64,000 bases of DNA from Pardosa pseudoannulata (taxonomy: Eukaryota; Arthropoda; Arachnida; Araneae; Lycosidae), in assembly GCA_032207245.1 (NCBI GenBank), contig CM063503.1:56287517-56351516 (forward strand). The letters are read 5' to 3'. Within the stretch, counting starts at the first letter, position 1, and the number at the start of each line of letters is the position of its first letter. Under the pieces are notes generated by a model. It saw only the letters and a list, made by a program, of their open reading frames with translations. It did no database searches and was not told the DNA's origin. Below, piece by piece: positions 26,765-38,344 of the stretch. A program made the position numbers and the translations under genes.

Positions 26765-29200
26765 CATGCATGCCAACATTTACGCTTTTGATGTATGGAT
26801 GAACAAATTCCACAAATTCCTGTATCAAAGGTAGTGCAGTACCATTTAACCATTGTTCGATTACAATTCTTCGAAACGAACTATTAAATATTTAAAAATT
26901 TTATAAATTATGATTATCAATGATAATTATAATTTAAATTATAATCATAAATTATTTTCATCTGTATAACATTGAATTCTATCTAATCTATCTATCAAGA
27001 ATAAATATCAAGATCTAAAATTCTACCTAGCAAGACAACTATAAATCATTATTTATAATCACAGAGCTATTAACTTTTCTTATTGTATATAATGACCTAT
27101 ATATTTGTTTTTAATGATATAGTTTTTATATTTTAAGATGAGATCAAAGATAAACCAAACATTTGATACTACTACTTATCATAGATTTTAATTACATTGT
27201 TTTCTCTGAAAATTGTTTGTTAAACAGGAAATTCTATTAAAATTTCATATAGATAAGATTTTATAGGTGAACAAATTTGAAATCCTTCAAATAGTGGTAG
27301 TTTTGATCCTGTTTAAACTTTTTTAATGTTTTAATCGTTTCAGTACATGGATTATCAGAAGCCTCAATAGGAAGCAAAGAAAATTAAAACAATTTACTGA
27401 GTGTTGTTTAGATTAGTTAAAATTTGTTTGATACATATGCATAATATAAACAAATAAAAAATTACCTTCAAGTTATTAGAAAGAAAGTTACGACAAGAAC
27501 AGTCCATGTTAGATGAAGCAGAAAATCTAATTCTGTTTTCCTAACAAAATAATCTCCTTCTTAACAATGAAATCTGAAAATCCTCTTTCACTCTCTACTT
27601 ACTGCAATATCGGATAATCTTAACGGAAATATTGCAACAACTTATCAAATTATAAATCACGTCTGTCTTAAGTATTAAAACAGTTTAAGAATTGAATTAT
27701 ATTTTCAATTCATTTTCAATTTCGTAATAATTAACAAGCTATTTATAAATGCAATTACTTTGGTTTGCTTTATGTTTCGAATTTCAATTTTTAATAAAAG
27801 GCTAGATTTTGTTTGCTTTCTATTAAAAGTTGACAGTATAGAATATTGTGAAATTAATTTTAGAGCAAATTCGTTTAATCCAGTATCGCTTTCAGAATTA
27901 AAAATAACAGAAGTTAAAAAAATTTAATCTAGTTTCAATTAAAAATAGTACAAATTTAGACTTGTTTTATTCTTATTATTAATTTTATTCTAAATAATGT
28001 TTTTAACTACGTATAATGGGTTTCCTTTGGAATTAATTCCTTTGGAAATATCAAAATGTTTATTACAAAAACTTTATGTTTGTTAGCAAAATTTTGAGAA
28101 ATTGAGTCAAACGTATATTAAAAACAAGTAAGTTCTTAGAGAAAATATTCTGATCCCATAGAAACAAGTTAGGGAATTCAATATTTAGGATCTTAAAATG
28201 CATCACCATATTGCTTACAAGCTTCCTTTTAGTACAGGAATTCTAATGTTAGAATCCCACTGCAGGTATGTATAACCGTTTAAATCTGGCTTTAAGTCCG
28301 AAAACGGTCATAAAAATGTTCTTAGTGGTCTTTAACGGTTATAAAAACTACTATCGGATGTCACTATACACCGTATTTAAAAAAATAAACTGTAATGCTT
28401 CTAATCAAGCTTAATTAGATAAATTTTACACTGTTACTTAATAGGAACGTAATAAGTTTATATAATATCGATCAAGAATCCAAACAATTTTGGCTGCGAG
28501 ACAAAATAAACCAATATGTGACTTTTAAGACCTTGCGGATCAGCAATATTGTCAATTTATTAAAACAGTCATAAAAAAACATAAACATAACAAAACATAA
28601 GTAAAATAATAATAATGAAACACAAGGAAACAACATAAAAATTCAACATTATTGTTATAATTAAGCTAAAAATAAATATAACTGAATGGTTTTTATTTGT
28701 AAACGTTCTCTTCACTTCTAATATATCCTAACAGCTCAACTTTTTACGCCAGTTAAGTCAAGATTATTATTAGACGAATACAAGCATTTGAATATTTCCT
28801 GTTTTCACTTAGAATAAATTCTGTAATAAATATTTATTATTACATATTATATTGTTATAGATTGTTATATATTACATTACCCGCTACAAGCCCAGATTTT
28901 GGTTTGCGTATGCATAACAAGTGATATCACGTGTACTTTAGAAAATACTTTTCTAGTCTATTTTCATTTCCTAAAAATTATACTGTATTAAATTGAAATT
29001 GGTGTATTTGATGTTTATGATTACATCAAAAATAATATTTCTTATCATAGATCAAAAGGCAGCTAAATTTTAGAAATATTTTACAATTTAGAAATATGCT
29101 CTATAAATTTTTGAAAATCTTTAACTGAAAAGAAATTTTCTTGACATTATGAGAACATGTAGTTCGGGATAGTAGGATGCTCAGTTGATATGTACAGAAG
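26765..29200. other. Intronic AT-rich sequence
   Basis: I see nothing I can support as a gene or element. A short near-palindrome of TTATAATTAT-type sequence lies at about 26905-26950. Confidence 0.55.
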
Positions 29201-29204
29201 AAAA

Positions 29205-29860
29205 TGTGTAAACAACACGTGAAGTATCGCTTAAACAGCAATAATAAGTAAACAAACTTAAATTTCGAGAAAACAATCAATTTAAACTGATCTCAAAACT
29301 ATTGAGAAGGAATTAAAAGAACCAGCATCTGAAACCATTCAGACACGAAAAATTGTATGAGTTTATTTATATAGATAGAAGTTAAATAACAAACGAAGGA
29401 CTGCGTTTCTTAACACGCGGTTCCCTCGTCAGAAGGATGTCAAACTGGAAAATCGTCTAAACAATAAATATAAGAAACAAACTTAATTCTTAGAAAACAA
29501 ATAGCCTAAGTTGATCTCATAACTATTAAGAAGAAACTAACCCTTTTGTGGGCCTTGGGAAGATTACTTCTCGTCTACAGGTTCTTAAAAAATACACCTG
29601 TGGGAAATTCAGAACCCATTATAATTTATTGGCCTTGCTATTATAACGATGAAAAGACTAATTCACACTTCATTTTTGTGCTATCATCTATTGTTCGATC
29701 TATTGAATAGAATAAGCACTTCTGTTTTAAAAGTCTCAAAACGTTGTCTGTGAAATAAATGGCCCACGAAAGGGTTAAAGAAACTAGGATCTTCGATTCG
29801 TGCGGAAGTTTGAAATTCTTTTAATTTGAATAAATATAATTTATTTTCTTAACTCAAGTT
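29205..29860. repeat. Diverged tandem duplication; second copy holds a TTAA element
   Basis: Copy A (about 29205-29345) and copy B (about 29440-29540 plus 29775-29800) share AAACAAACTTAA, AGAAAACAA, TGATCTCA(T/A)AACTATT and AAGAA or AAGGAA in the same order. Copy A carries AATTAAAAGAACCAGCATCT where copy B has the TTAA element and then TTAAAGAAACTAGGATCT. Confidence 0.75.
29541..29774. mobile_element. piggyBac-type MITE, 234 bp
   Basis: The ends are inverted repeats: CCCTTTTGTGGGCC at the left, and the reverse complement of the right end reads CCCTTTCGTGGGCC. They are flanked by CTAA (29537-29540, a decayed TTAA) and TTAA (29775-29778). TTAA target duplication with a CCC-starting terminus is characteristic of piggyBac elements. 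It has no coding capacity, so it needed a transposase in trans. An unoccupied TTAA lies at the matching place in the upstream duplicate (29313-29316). Confidence 0.85.
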
Positions 29861-29864
29861 GCTT

Positions 29865-30290
29865 ACTTTAAAACACCAAATGGATCACTGGGTATCCGAT
29901 GGATCATAAAATATCGACACCTAATATAGCTGATATCATAACTATCTTCTATTCATATTCTTGCACTTCAAAAGCAAGAATGTTAATACCGATCACAAAG
30001 CGACAACAAATTTTATTTATTTACTTCGAAACTAAATCTATAATTAAGTTTCTAGATGGTAACAGTCTTATATATTCGTCTTATTGAGAGATAAGTGGGT
30101 AAATAGATCAGGTTTTTATAAGTTCATAAGGGAAAAAAAGTCAAATTTGTATTGAACATCATCATTACACTCAACACAGTGCTACACTAGTTAACTCAGT
30201 ATCCGCATTCAATAACACATTTACTAACCAGGAATGTTTTCAGATGTAATTTTATTATAAGTCAATTTATCTCTGGTAGTCAAGTATCAT
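29865..30290. other. Intronic sequence between repeat blocks
   Basis: A 62-codon frame at 29899-30087 (+) has no motif. Nothing else is supported. Confidence 0.5.
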
Positions 30291-30294
30291 TAGA

Positions 30295-31640
30295 TGTGCG
30301 TTTCTGATACGATCAATATTTGCTTTTAAGTGATTTCAGTAGTAGATTCCATAAACAGATTAAATGTAACAGCATTTGATTACTTCATTATTTGAAATAT
30401 TCAAAATACTTTCTTCTGGTACTTTTTCTGAAATAATGGATATTATCAGAGAAATAATGAAAAAATTATGAAATGGAATTATGGAAAATTGTGAAACAGA
30501 GAAATTATGAAATTTTAGAACTATCAGGGAGATTAGGAAAATTATGTGTTTCTCATACCATCAATATTTGCTTTTAAGTAGTTTGAGTAGTAAATTCCAT
30601 AAACAGATTAAATGTAACAGTATTTGACCCCTTCATTGTTTGAAATATTTAAAATACTTTCTTCTGGTACTTTTTCTGAAATAATGGATATTATCAGGAA
30701 AATTATGGAAAAATTATGGAAAATTGTGAAACAGGGAGATTAGGCAAATTATGTGTTTCTCATACCATCAATATTTGCTTTTAAGTAGTTTGAGTAGTAA
30801 ATTCCATAAACAGATTAAATGTAACAGCATTAGACTAATTCATTATTTGAAATATTCAAAATACTTTCTTCGGGTACTTTTTTCGGAAATAATGGATATT
30901 ATCAAAGAAATTATGTAAAATTAGGTAATGGAATTATGGAAAATAGTAAAACAGGGAAATTATAAAATTATAGAACTAGCAGAGAGGTTATGGAAATTAT
31001 GTACTTTTCATACGATAAATATTTGCTTTTAAGTAATTGCAGTAGTAGATTCCATAAACAGATTAAATGTAACAGTATTTGACTCCTTCATTGTTTGAAC
31101 TATTCAAAATACTTTCTTCTGGTACTTTTTCTGAAATAATGGATATTATGAGGAAAATTATGTAAAATTAGGTAATGGAATTATGGAAAATAGTAAAACA
31201 GGGAAATTATGAAATTATAGAACTAGCAGAGAGGTTATGGAAATGAGTTTCTCATACGATCAATATTTTCTTTTAAGAAATTTCAGTAGTAGATTCCATA
31301 AACAGATTAAATGTAATAGTATTTGACTCCTTCATTGTTTGAAATATTCAAAATACTTTCTTCTGGTACTTTTTCTGAAATAATGGATATTATCAGAGAA
31401 ATAATGAAAAAATTATGAAATGGAATTATGGAAAATTGTGAAACAGAGAAATTATGAAATTTTAGATATATGAGGCAGATTGTAGAAATTATGTGTTTCT
31501 CATACGATCAATATTTTCTTTTAAGAAATTTCAGTAGTAGATTCCATAAACAGATTAAATGTAATAGTATTTGACTCCTTCATTGTTTGAAATATTCGAA
31601 ATACTTTCTTCTGGCATTTTTTTCTGAAGTTATGAAAACT
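30295..31640. repeat. Tandem array, ~246-bp unit, 6 copies
   Basis: CTTTTAAG...AGTAG(T/A)(A)ATTCCATAAACAG recurs at about 30322, 30570, 30777 (shortened copy), 31025, 31270 and 31518. Spacings are 248, 207, 248, 245 and 248. Every unit also has TACTTTCTTC(T/G)GGTACTTTT or a variant and a purine-rich ATTATGGAAAATTGTGAAAC segment with its own internal slippage. Confidence 0.95.
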
Positions 31641-31644
31641 ATCA

Positions 31645-33400
31645 GACAGCTATCGATTATTTCCGTTTGATACAATTGTTGAGACAAAATGAATGTAAAT
31701 AGCATCGATAAAGAGACTCAAGTGCTTTAAACATTCTAAAAATTGAAAAAAAATGAACTATAACGAGTTATTTTTCTGCAATTACTTCTAACCATATTAA
31801 AAAATTGCACTGAAAAATTTCTCTTAGATTTCCATCTATAATCCAAATTTCAGAATGCATTGAAAGTGTCACTTTACAGAAGATTTTTCTTTTCAATCTT
31901 TTTTCTAAAAACTTTGATTTTCAAAATTTTCTGTATGATTTAAAAAATTTAATGAATAAATTTGCTTGAAATTTTATCGATATCATGAGGCTATTTTTTA
32001 GTATTTTCAATATTTTTGAAAATGTAAATTAAAATAAAAGTTACTCCTTCCTTTTATATTCGAAAAACGTTTAATATAATTGTTGATATCAGATTTATTA
32101 TGTATTTAATGCATTCTACAGACCACACTTTTCACATTTAGCGTAAAATTATACGTTAATTAGAACTTACGTTAATTAGGGATGGAGATGAATTTAAAAT
32201 TAGCATATGTTATTTTATTTATCTAAATCTATAAAATAGCTCGTGTATATCGTGTCACCAGCTTTTATGTTTATACGTTTATTGAGTGGGACGTGCTTAC
32301 ATTTTATTACACGATCAATAAAAATCTAGTTGCAGTGATATTGTTCATAGTCACATTTTGCATTATTCTTTAAGAGTCATAGTACCTTTCGATACTTAAA
32401 ATCTTCATTATGACAGCCTTTTTTGGATTCATCATAAAATAAGTTCTGGTCTCATTAAAATGAATTTTTACAACTGCTTTAATATCATAAATTTTTAAAA
32501 CGATATTTAGTTTTAATATTTTAGGTAGTATATATATATTTTTTACAATTACATAAAATATATATACCAAATGAAAAGTATAAAATTCACTTACACTCAT
32601 GATGATTTTTGATATATGCCTATTAGAAACTAAATTTTAACATTAAATGGAAGGGAAATATCTGTTTTATTCTATAAATTATATATTTAGAGTTATGTTT
32701 TATTTAAAAGTTTTGAAAATAAATGAAAAATCACGTTTAATTTTTAAAAATAGTCTTTATTATTCTATAAAATAAAATATTGTGCTCCTTTTAATGTAAT
32801 TAGATATCACAGAATAAGAGAGATAGTTATCTTCTATTTGATATAAAATTAGTTTGTAATTCACAAATTTCAACAATATTTTGAGGATAAGTGGATCTAT
32901 GTTGTAATCCTTTGGTGAATACATTTCAGGTTTTTTTCAAAGTCTATTAATCTCTAAAGGAAAACTAAATAATTTTCATAAAGATAGATCCTCAATATTG
33001 ATCTGTGAAAAATTTTACTTTAAACAGGACAGAAATTTTTAAATTTATACTGAACCAAAAGTAAGCTGTTTTAATGAGAAAGTTTTTGCTCGAAAAGTAC
33101 TATGCCCCTTAAACCGGTTCAGATATTTCATTTGTGTTATAGTGTGGGGAAAGCATTTTTAGAGTAATTAAATTGTTTTAAATTGGATCCAAATAGCCCT
33201 GAATGTCCAGCTGATTTTTTAACAATCCAGCCAGCACATAATGCTAGCCATCATCAGTTAGCTTATAGAGGTCAAGACTGTCACATGCAACTTATGGGAT
33301 TACTATAAATAGGTGGTGCCTACAAAATGTCTGACACATTTGGATGTTAAATAATGCATAAAATAATGAAAATAGAGTTAAATTAATAACATTAATGGCT
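31645..33400. other. Intronic AT-rich sequence
   Basis: No gene or clear repeat. The 76-codon minus frame at 32370-32600 lacks motifs. Confidence 0.55.
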
Positions 33401-33414
33401 CAATAGATATAAAA

Positions 33415-33932
33415 TGTGTTATGGCCTTTGTCAAGGAACTTCGGTAAGTGCTTCCTCTATCAAATGGAGAATATTTTTAGTCGAACGGCAGTTGTTGTTA
33501 CATGCCAAGTACAGGCAAGCATGTCTTCATTTAGAGTGGCTAAATACTTCTATAAACATCTCCTGGAAGCAACTACCATCCCATCCGTGGTATTCAGTGA
33601 GGGTCCTGGAGCTTAATCGTTTTTCTTCAGGGTGACAGGAATGATCAAACTGCGTCGGCTCGACAAGTTTCAGGGCATTTAAAAACCCTCAGGGTTTCCT
33701 GTGGTACTAAGAACTTACCTGTTTCTACCAAATGGTGGAACAAAATTACACTTTACTATTACACTTGGTGGCACCAAGTGTAACATTGAAGATGCCCTCA
33801 GGTTTTTCTGCTGTGCTAAGAACTTACCTGTTTTCACCAACTGTAATATTGAAGAGGCCACTGCCCAACACTTGATCAACTGCATTAACTTGGTACCCGG
33901 GGATCTTTTGAGGTTAATGGATCTGATCTGAT
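33415..33932 (+). pseudogene. Decayed non-LTR retrotransposon C-terminus (RNase H/zinc-knuckle region)
   Basis: Less AT-rich than its surroundings and open in several broken frames. The frame at 33701-33931 ends with CNIEEATAQHLINCINL, then GDLL and MDLI before a stop. This is the Cys...ATP-x-HIL-x-C-LGL...DL...MDL pattern I associate with the C-terminus of arthropod, especially spider, Jockey-type reverse transcriptases. The first Cys pair is damaged and the upstream frame is shifted. A ~109-bp tandem duplication lies inside (see below). It is not functional. Family assignment is from memory and needs a protein search. Confidence 0.55.
33688..33900. repeat. ~109-bp tandem duplication inside the retrotransposon remnant
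   Basis: CTCAGG(G)TTTCCTG...CTAAGAACTTACCTGTTT begins at 33688 and again at 33797 with a few differences. TGTAA(C/T)ATTGAAGA follows in both. Confidence 0.85.
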
Positions 33933-33939
33933 TCATATC

Positions 33940-35075
33940 AAAGGTATAAGCAAGAATAAGAAGACTGGCTACTGTAGTCTAACTCATTTTGAAATTTAAA
34001 AAATCATAAGAGTTCTTCATTATTATATCAACTTTATGAAATGCTTTAAGAAATTTAATTTTTAAAAACATAAATTAAATAAAATGCAATGAAATAAGAA
34101 AAATAGCTTTAACTTTGTAGATTCAGAAATTATTCATAATTATAAATTTACAAAGAAACTTTGAATTACATTTTGAATTGCCTTATTTACATCCCCCCCA
34201 TAATTTGTAGAAATAAATATAAAATATCTTCAGTGGGGTTTTATACTCAAGCTGTACCAAAAGCTCTGCTGCATTTCATTTGAACATACTATTGAGTTCT
34301 AAATTGCTCCAAACATTCTAAGGGTCTAAAATCCTTTAAAATTTTCGGTTTTCAGAAAAAATGTACGTGACAGCTTGGTTATTTTTGTACCATCCAAAGA
34401 ATTTTTTAAATTAAGAATTATAAGGTAAAAGGCATCAGATAATTAACAGACGATTTAAAACTCCACGATTTAAAAAAAATCTTTAAAATCATTTTTTCAA
34501 AACGGTTTTTTTTATTCTAGGGTGAAGGATTACTATTGAATTATTGTCTGTACTTTAATAATTTTTTTCTAGTATAGTAAATAATTGAGAGCGTTAATTA
34601 AAGCCTAAAGTTGAAATTTCAAGAACAAAGGAAAGTTCTTGCACATCCTCAAATGCTTAAAAATCTACTATTTTTCTGATCAAATAAATTAATTATTTCT
34701 TGAAATATATAAGGACTACTTAATTAATATACTCTGGATTATAGCTGATACTACTTATGTTTTAAAAAATATATTACAAGTGATATTTTGCAATTACAAA
34801 TACAGAACGTAGGTATATATTCTAATTTTTAAAAAGGGTATATAGTTTTCATTATATTTTACCCATTTCTTATTTGCTGTATATTCGACAACATTTTTTG
34901 ACATCCTAGAGATACTATTACATCTCTTTAAATAATTGTATCCATTCGACAGATATTTTGTTAATCTATAAAATACCATACTATTAAATATTGTCATCCG
35001 ATCGCGTGCTTACAATTAAGTATAAGAAAACTAAGCATTATCTAAGAAACTATCTCAATCCACTAACGTAGGTTT
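33940..35075. other. Intronic AT-rich sequence
   Basis: I see nothing supportable. The 67-codon minus frame at 34794-34997 is not called. Confidence 0.55.
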
Positions 35076-35079
35076 GATT

Positions 35080-35476
35080 ACTAGGTGAATGTTTATACAG
35101 TGCAGTCACAAACCCGTGAAACATTTCAATTCTTGACATACAAGTTCATGATTAATGGAACAGCCAGTCCTCTTTAACCTATACTCCTGTCTCCATGTTC
35201 AAAATCCTCTATCACACAGGAACGATTAATGGTAGGATTCCCAACCTCTAATTTCATACCTTAAGGAATGAATGGATACAGACTTATCGACATATCATTT
35301 AGAATTTATAGCACTGATATCAGACTTGTATGCAGTTAATAATAAGCTCGAATCATGTCTTCGGGTATCGTCTTGGTTCTGATGCATGAGCTGCGAACTT
35401 TCGCAATCGTTCTCAGACTTTTAAATTTATTCATCAGTGTCTATATCTGAACTTGTTTACTTCCTTACATAAGGGA
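35080..35476. repeat. Copy 1 of a ~370-bp repeat (separated from copies 2 and 3)
   Basis: Shared landmarks with 36690-37060 and 37065-37440: AATTCTTGACAT, CTTTAACCTA..CTC, GAACGATTAATGGTA, TTATTTAGAATTTAT-like and TTAATAATAAGCTCG. It ends TTTACTTCCTTACAT, where a 1.2-kb insertion of TA array and SINE begins. Confidence 0.8.
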
Positions 35477-35950
<474 letters not shown>

Positions 35951-36304
35951 TATTAGGATATACACATAATTGTTATATTTGACCATATCGATATATAAAG
36001 AAGAGTGTTTCGGTTTTGGTTTGTCTGCAAACACTGTAGAGGCTAAATTACCCATTGAAATTATTTGTTTGTTTAAGAGTGTTTAAATTTTATTTCTAGA
36101 TACGTAATCATTCTTCAAGCAAGAGATCTGGCATTTTTGAAAGTGCTAACATTAAAACTGGCTGATTCCTAAGGGGATGATTGGAATGGGAAAACTTCTC
36201 TCTATATGTATATGTATGTGTGCGTGTGTGTATGAATCCATTTTAAAATATTCATCCAAGAAATCTCATTCTACCAGTCTACGTTAGACTACATACATAC
36301 ATCT

Positions 36305-36650
36305 TCAAGCCACGGTATCTCAGTCTGTAAAGGCAGCGATCTCTTAACGGGAGGGTTGCGAGTTCGGGGCTCGAAATTCCACCGTGTTCATTAATGGCAG
36401 CTGGGGGACGTAATATAGCTTCGGGATAGCAATGTCTTGTAAAATCAGAAACGAGCTGGAGGTGACAGGCCAAGCCTGGTGGTCTTCTGATTGGTTCCTG
36501 CTTCTAAATTACGAAGATTCACTTTGAGCAGAAAGTCGTTCTTGAACCCTAGCAGCTCTTTTCAAACCGAAAGGTGCATCTTTCGATCTAAATTCTAATA
36601 GTCTCTGGCTCACGTGCTTGTCTTATACGAGTAGCATTAACAACAACGAT
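36305..36650 (+). mobile_element. tRNA-derived SINE, family A, plus strand
   Basis: The head is tRNA-like: CACGGTATCTCAGTCTGTAA as an A-box region, then GGTTGCGAGTTCGGGGCTCG before the B box (GGCTCGAAATTCC). The body GGCCAAGCCTGGTGGTCTTC, CCTGCTTCTAAATTACG and a 3' domain with CCGAAAGGTGCATC, TATACGAGTAGC and AACAACAACG align in order with the copy at 44456-44818. It sits between copies 1 and 2 of the ~370-bp repeat. Confidence 0.8.
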
Positions 36651-36689
36651 TACTACACGTTTGACTTTGAAGTACATGTTTATATAGCG

Positions 36690-37440
36690 TAATCTCCAGC
36701 ATAAGAAATATTTTCATTCTTAACATAGAAGTGTCTAATAAACAGAACAACCCAGATCTCTTTAACCTACACTCCTGTTTGAATGTCAAAATCGTATATA
36801 GCAGCAGAATGGTCAATGGTAAGGTTCTCAAGCTGTAACTTCATACTTTATGGAATTATTGTAAACATATTCATCGACGTATTATTTAGAATTTATACTG
36901 ATTTCATGTAGTATAAGTACCTCAAATTGTGTCTTAGGATATGGTAATAGCTATGGCGTTTGAGACACTTACCTTTGTTTCCTTTTTCGACTTTATATAT
37001 ATTCTTTAGTGTTAATTATTGAATTATTTTACTTTCTTACATCCTTTTATGGAAAACAGTCCTTAAGACATAAAACTTTTCTATTCTTGACATGCAAGAA
37101 TGTGATAATTTGGACAATCCAGTCTTTAACCTAAGCTCTTCCTCCAAGCTCGAAAGTATCTAAGACAGAAGAACGGTCGATGGTACATTCCTCAACCTTT
37201 AATTTCATTGCTTATGTAAAGACTGAAGACATACTTTTCGAAATGTTATTTAGAATTTATTGCTCTTATTTTGGTATTGTATGTAGTTAATAAAAAGCTC
37301 GGATCGTATCTTAGGGTATGTATACATTTTTAATGTATGAGCGACGTAATTTTGTACCGTTTTAGGTCTCTCAGAAATTTTTAACTGCCTATATTTACTT
37401 TTGTTTATGTGAATTGGATGATATGCTATTTGATGATCAA
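36690..37440. repeat. Copies 2 and 3 of the ~370-bp repeat
   Basis: Copy 2 (about 36690-37060) and copy 3 (about 37065-37440) are adjacent. Landmarks CTTTAACCTA, AGAA(T/C)GGTC(A/G)ATGGTA and TTATTTAGAATTTAT recur about 360-370 bases apart. Divergence from each other and from copy 1 is substantial. Confidence 0.8.
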
Positions 37441-37444
37441 AAAG

Positions 37445-38035
37445 TAACCGAAATACTTCATTAAAAATATTCATTCTAGTAAAAACAAACTTTACAATCT
37501 TTTATAAAGAATTATGAGACATATAAAATCCTAGCAGCAACTCTCACCGTTTGATTTTTCTTTTAATTTAAAAATAAAATTATTTTTAATGAGATGAGAA
37601 TTTCCATTCTGTTGAATTTCCAAAACGGCAAATGTAATTAAGCTAAGAACATGCATCTAAATTTTATTACACCAGTAAATTTTCTAGAATAAAAACATTT
37701 GAGCCGTTTAGAGTAAATAGACCTTTAGAGACGTTTGTTTATTAAAAATCAAGAGTATTTAGCGGTATAAAATGTTTAAATGAGGTGGAGAATCCGTCTT
37801 AGATTTATCACACTTAGATGTCTTAAAAATTAAGGAAATGTTAACTGTTTTCTTCTATTGCCATGGTTATATTCATTTTGAATTTCAACTAACTGAATAG
37901 ACTGTCAATAAAACTACCAATCTATTCATAATTCCCTTCCGGGTGTCAGAATGCTAAGTAAAATGACCAAGACGAATGCTTCAAAAATGAATATCAAACT
38001 CCATTACTAAATTGGTTACAGAAACAAGTTTTATT
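37445..38035. other. Intronic AT-rich sequence
   Basis: Nothing supportable was seen. Confidence 0.5.
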
Positions 38036-38039
38036 TACA

Positions 38040-38340
38040 ACCTTTACAGGTGTTTATGTGTGAATCTTTGGTCACACGGTATACATCAATGTGATAGTCC
38101 AGTTCCTACAAGACTCTACTCTATTTAAAACTATCAATTTTTAAAAGGGTAACACACACGTTCACAAAACCTGTGGTCATTTCACGTTGTTCAGCTATAT
38201 CTCTCGGCAAAGAGAGTAAGAAAGCAAAAGTGATTTTACACATACCCACAAAAAAAAGTCACAGGCTGTTAAATCCGTTGAACGTGGGAGCCATGGGAAA
38301 ATAGAAATTCATCTTCGGAAATACACCCAATCCAAAGACA
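38040..38340 (-). pseudogene. Decayed mariner/Tc1-superfamily transposase, C-terminal part
   Basis: Too broken for an open frame. On the minus strand 38232-38295 reads PWLPRSTDLTACDFFLW, matching the catalytic WPPRSPDLTPCDFFLWG block that carries an Asp of the DDE/D triad. After a frameshift comes SLPRDIAEQRE, matching the PLPRDIAELRERI block. Near the end is LDYHIDVYRVTKDSHI, matching the usual Y-R-D-V-CRVT-GAHIE terminus, followed by an AATAAA. The N-terminal helix-turn-helix half and terminal repeats are not visible. An in-frame TGA precedes the block, so it is inactive. Confidence 0.85.
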
Positions 38341-38344
38341 GTAA

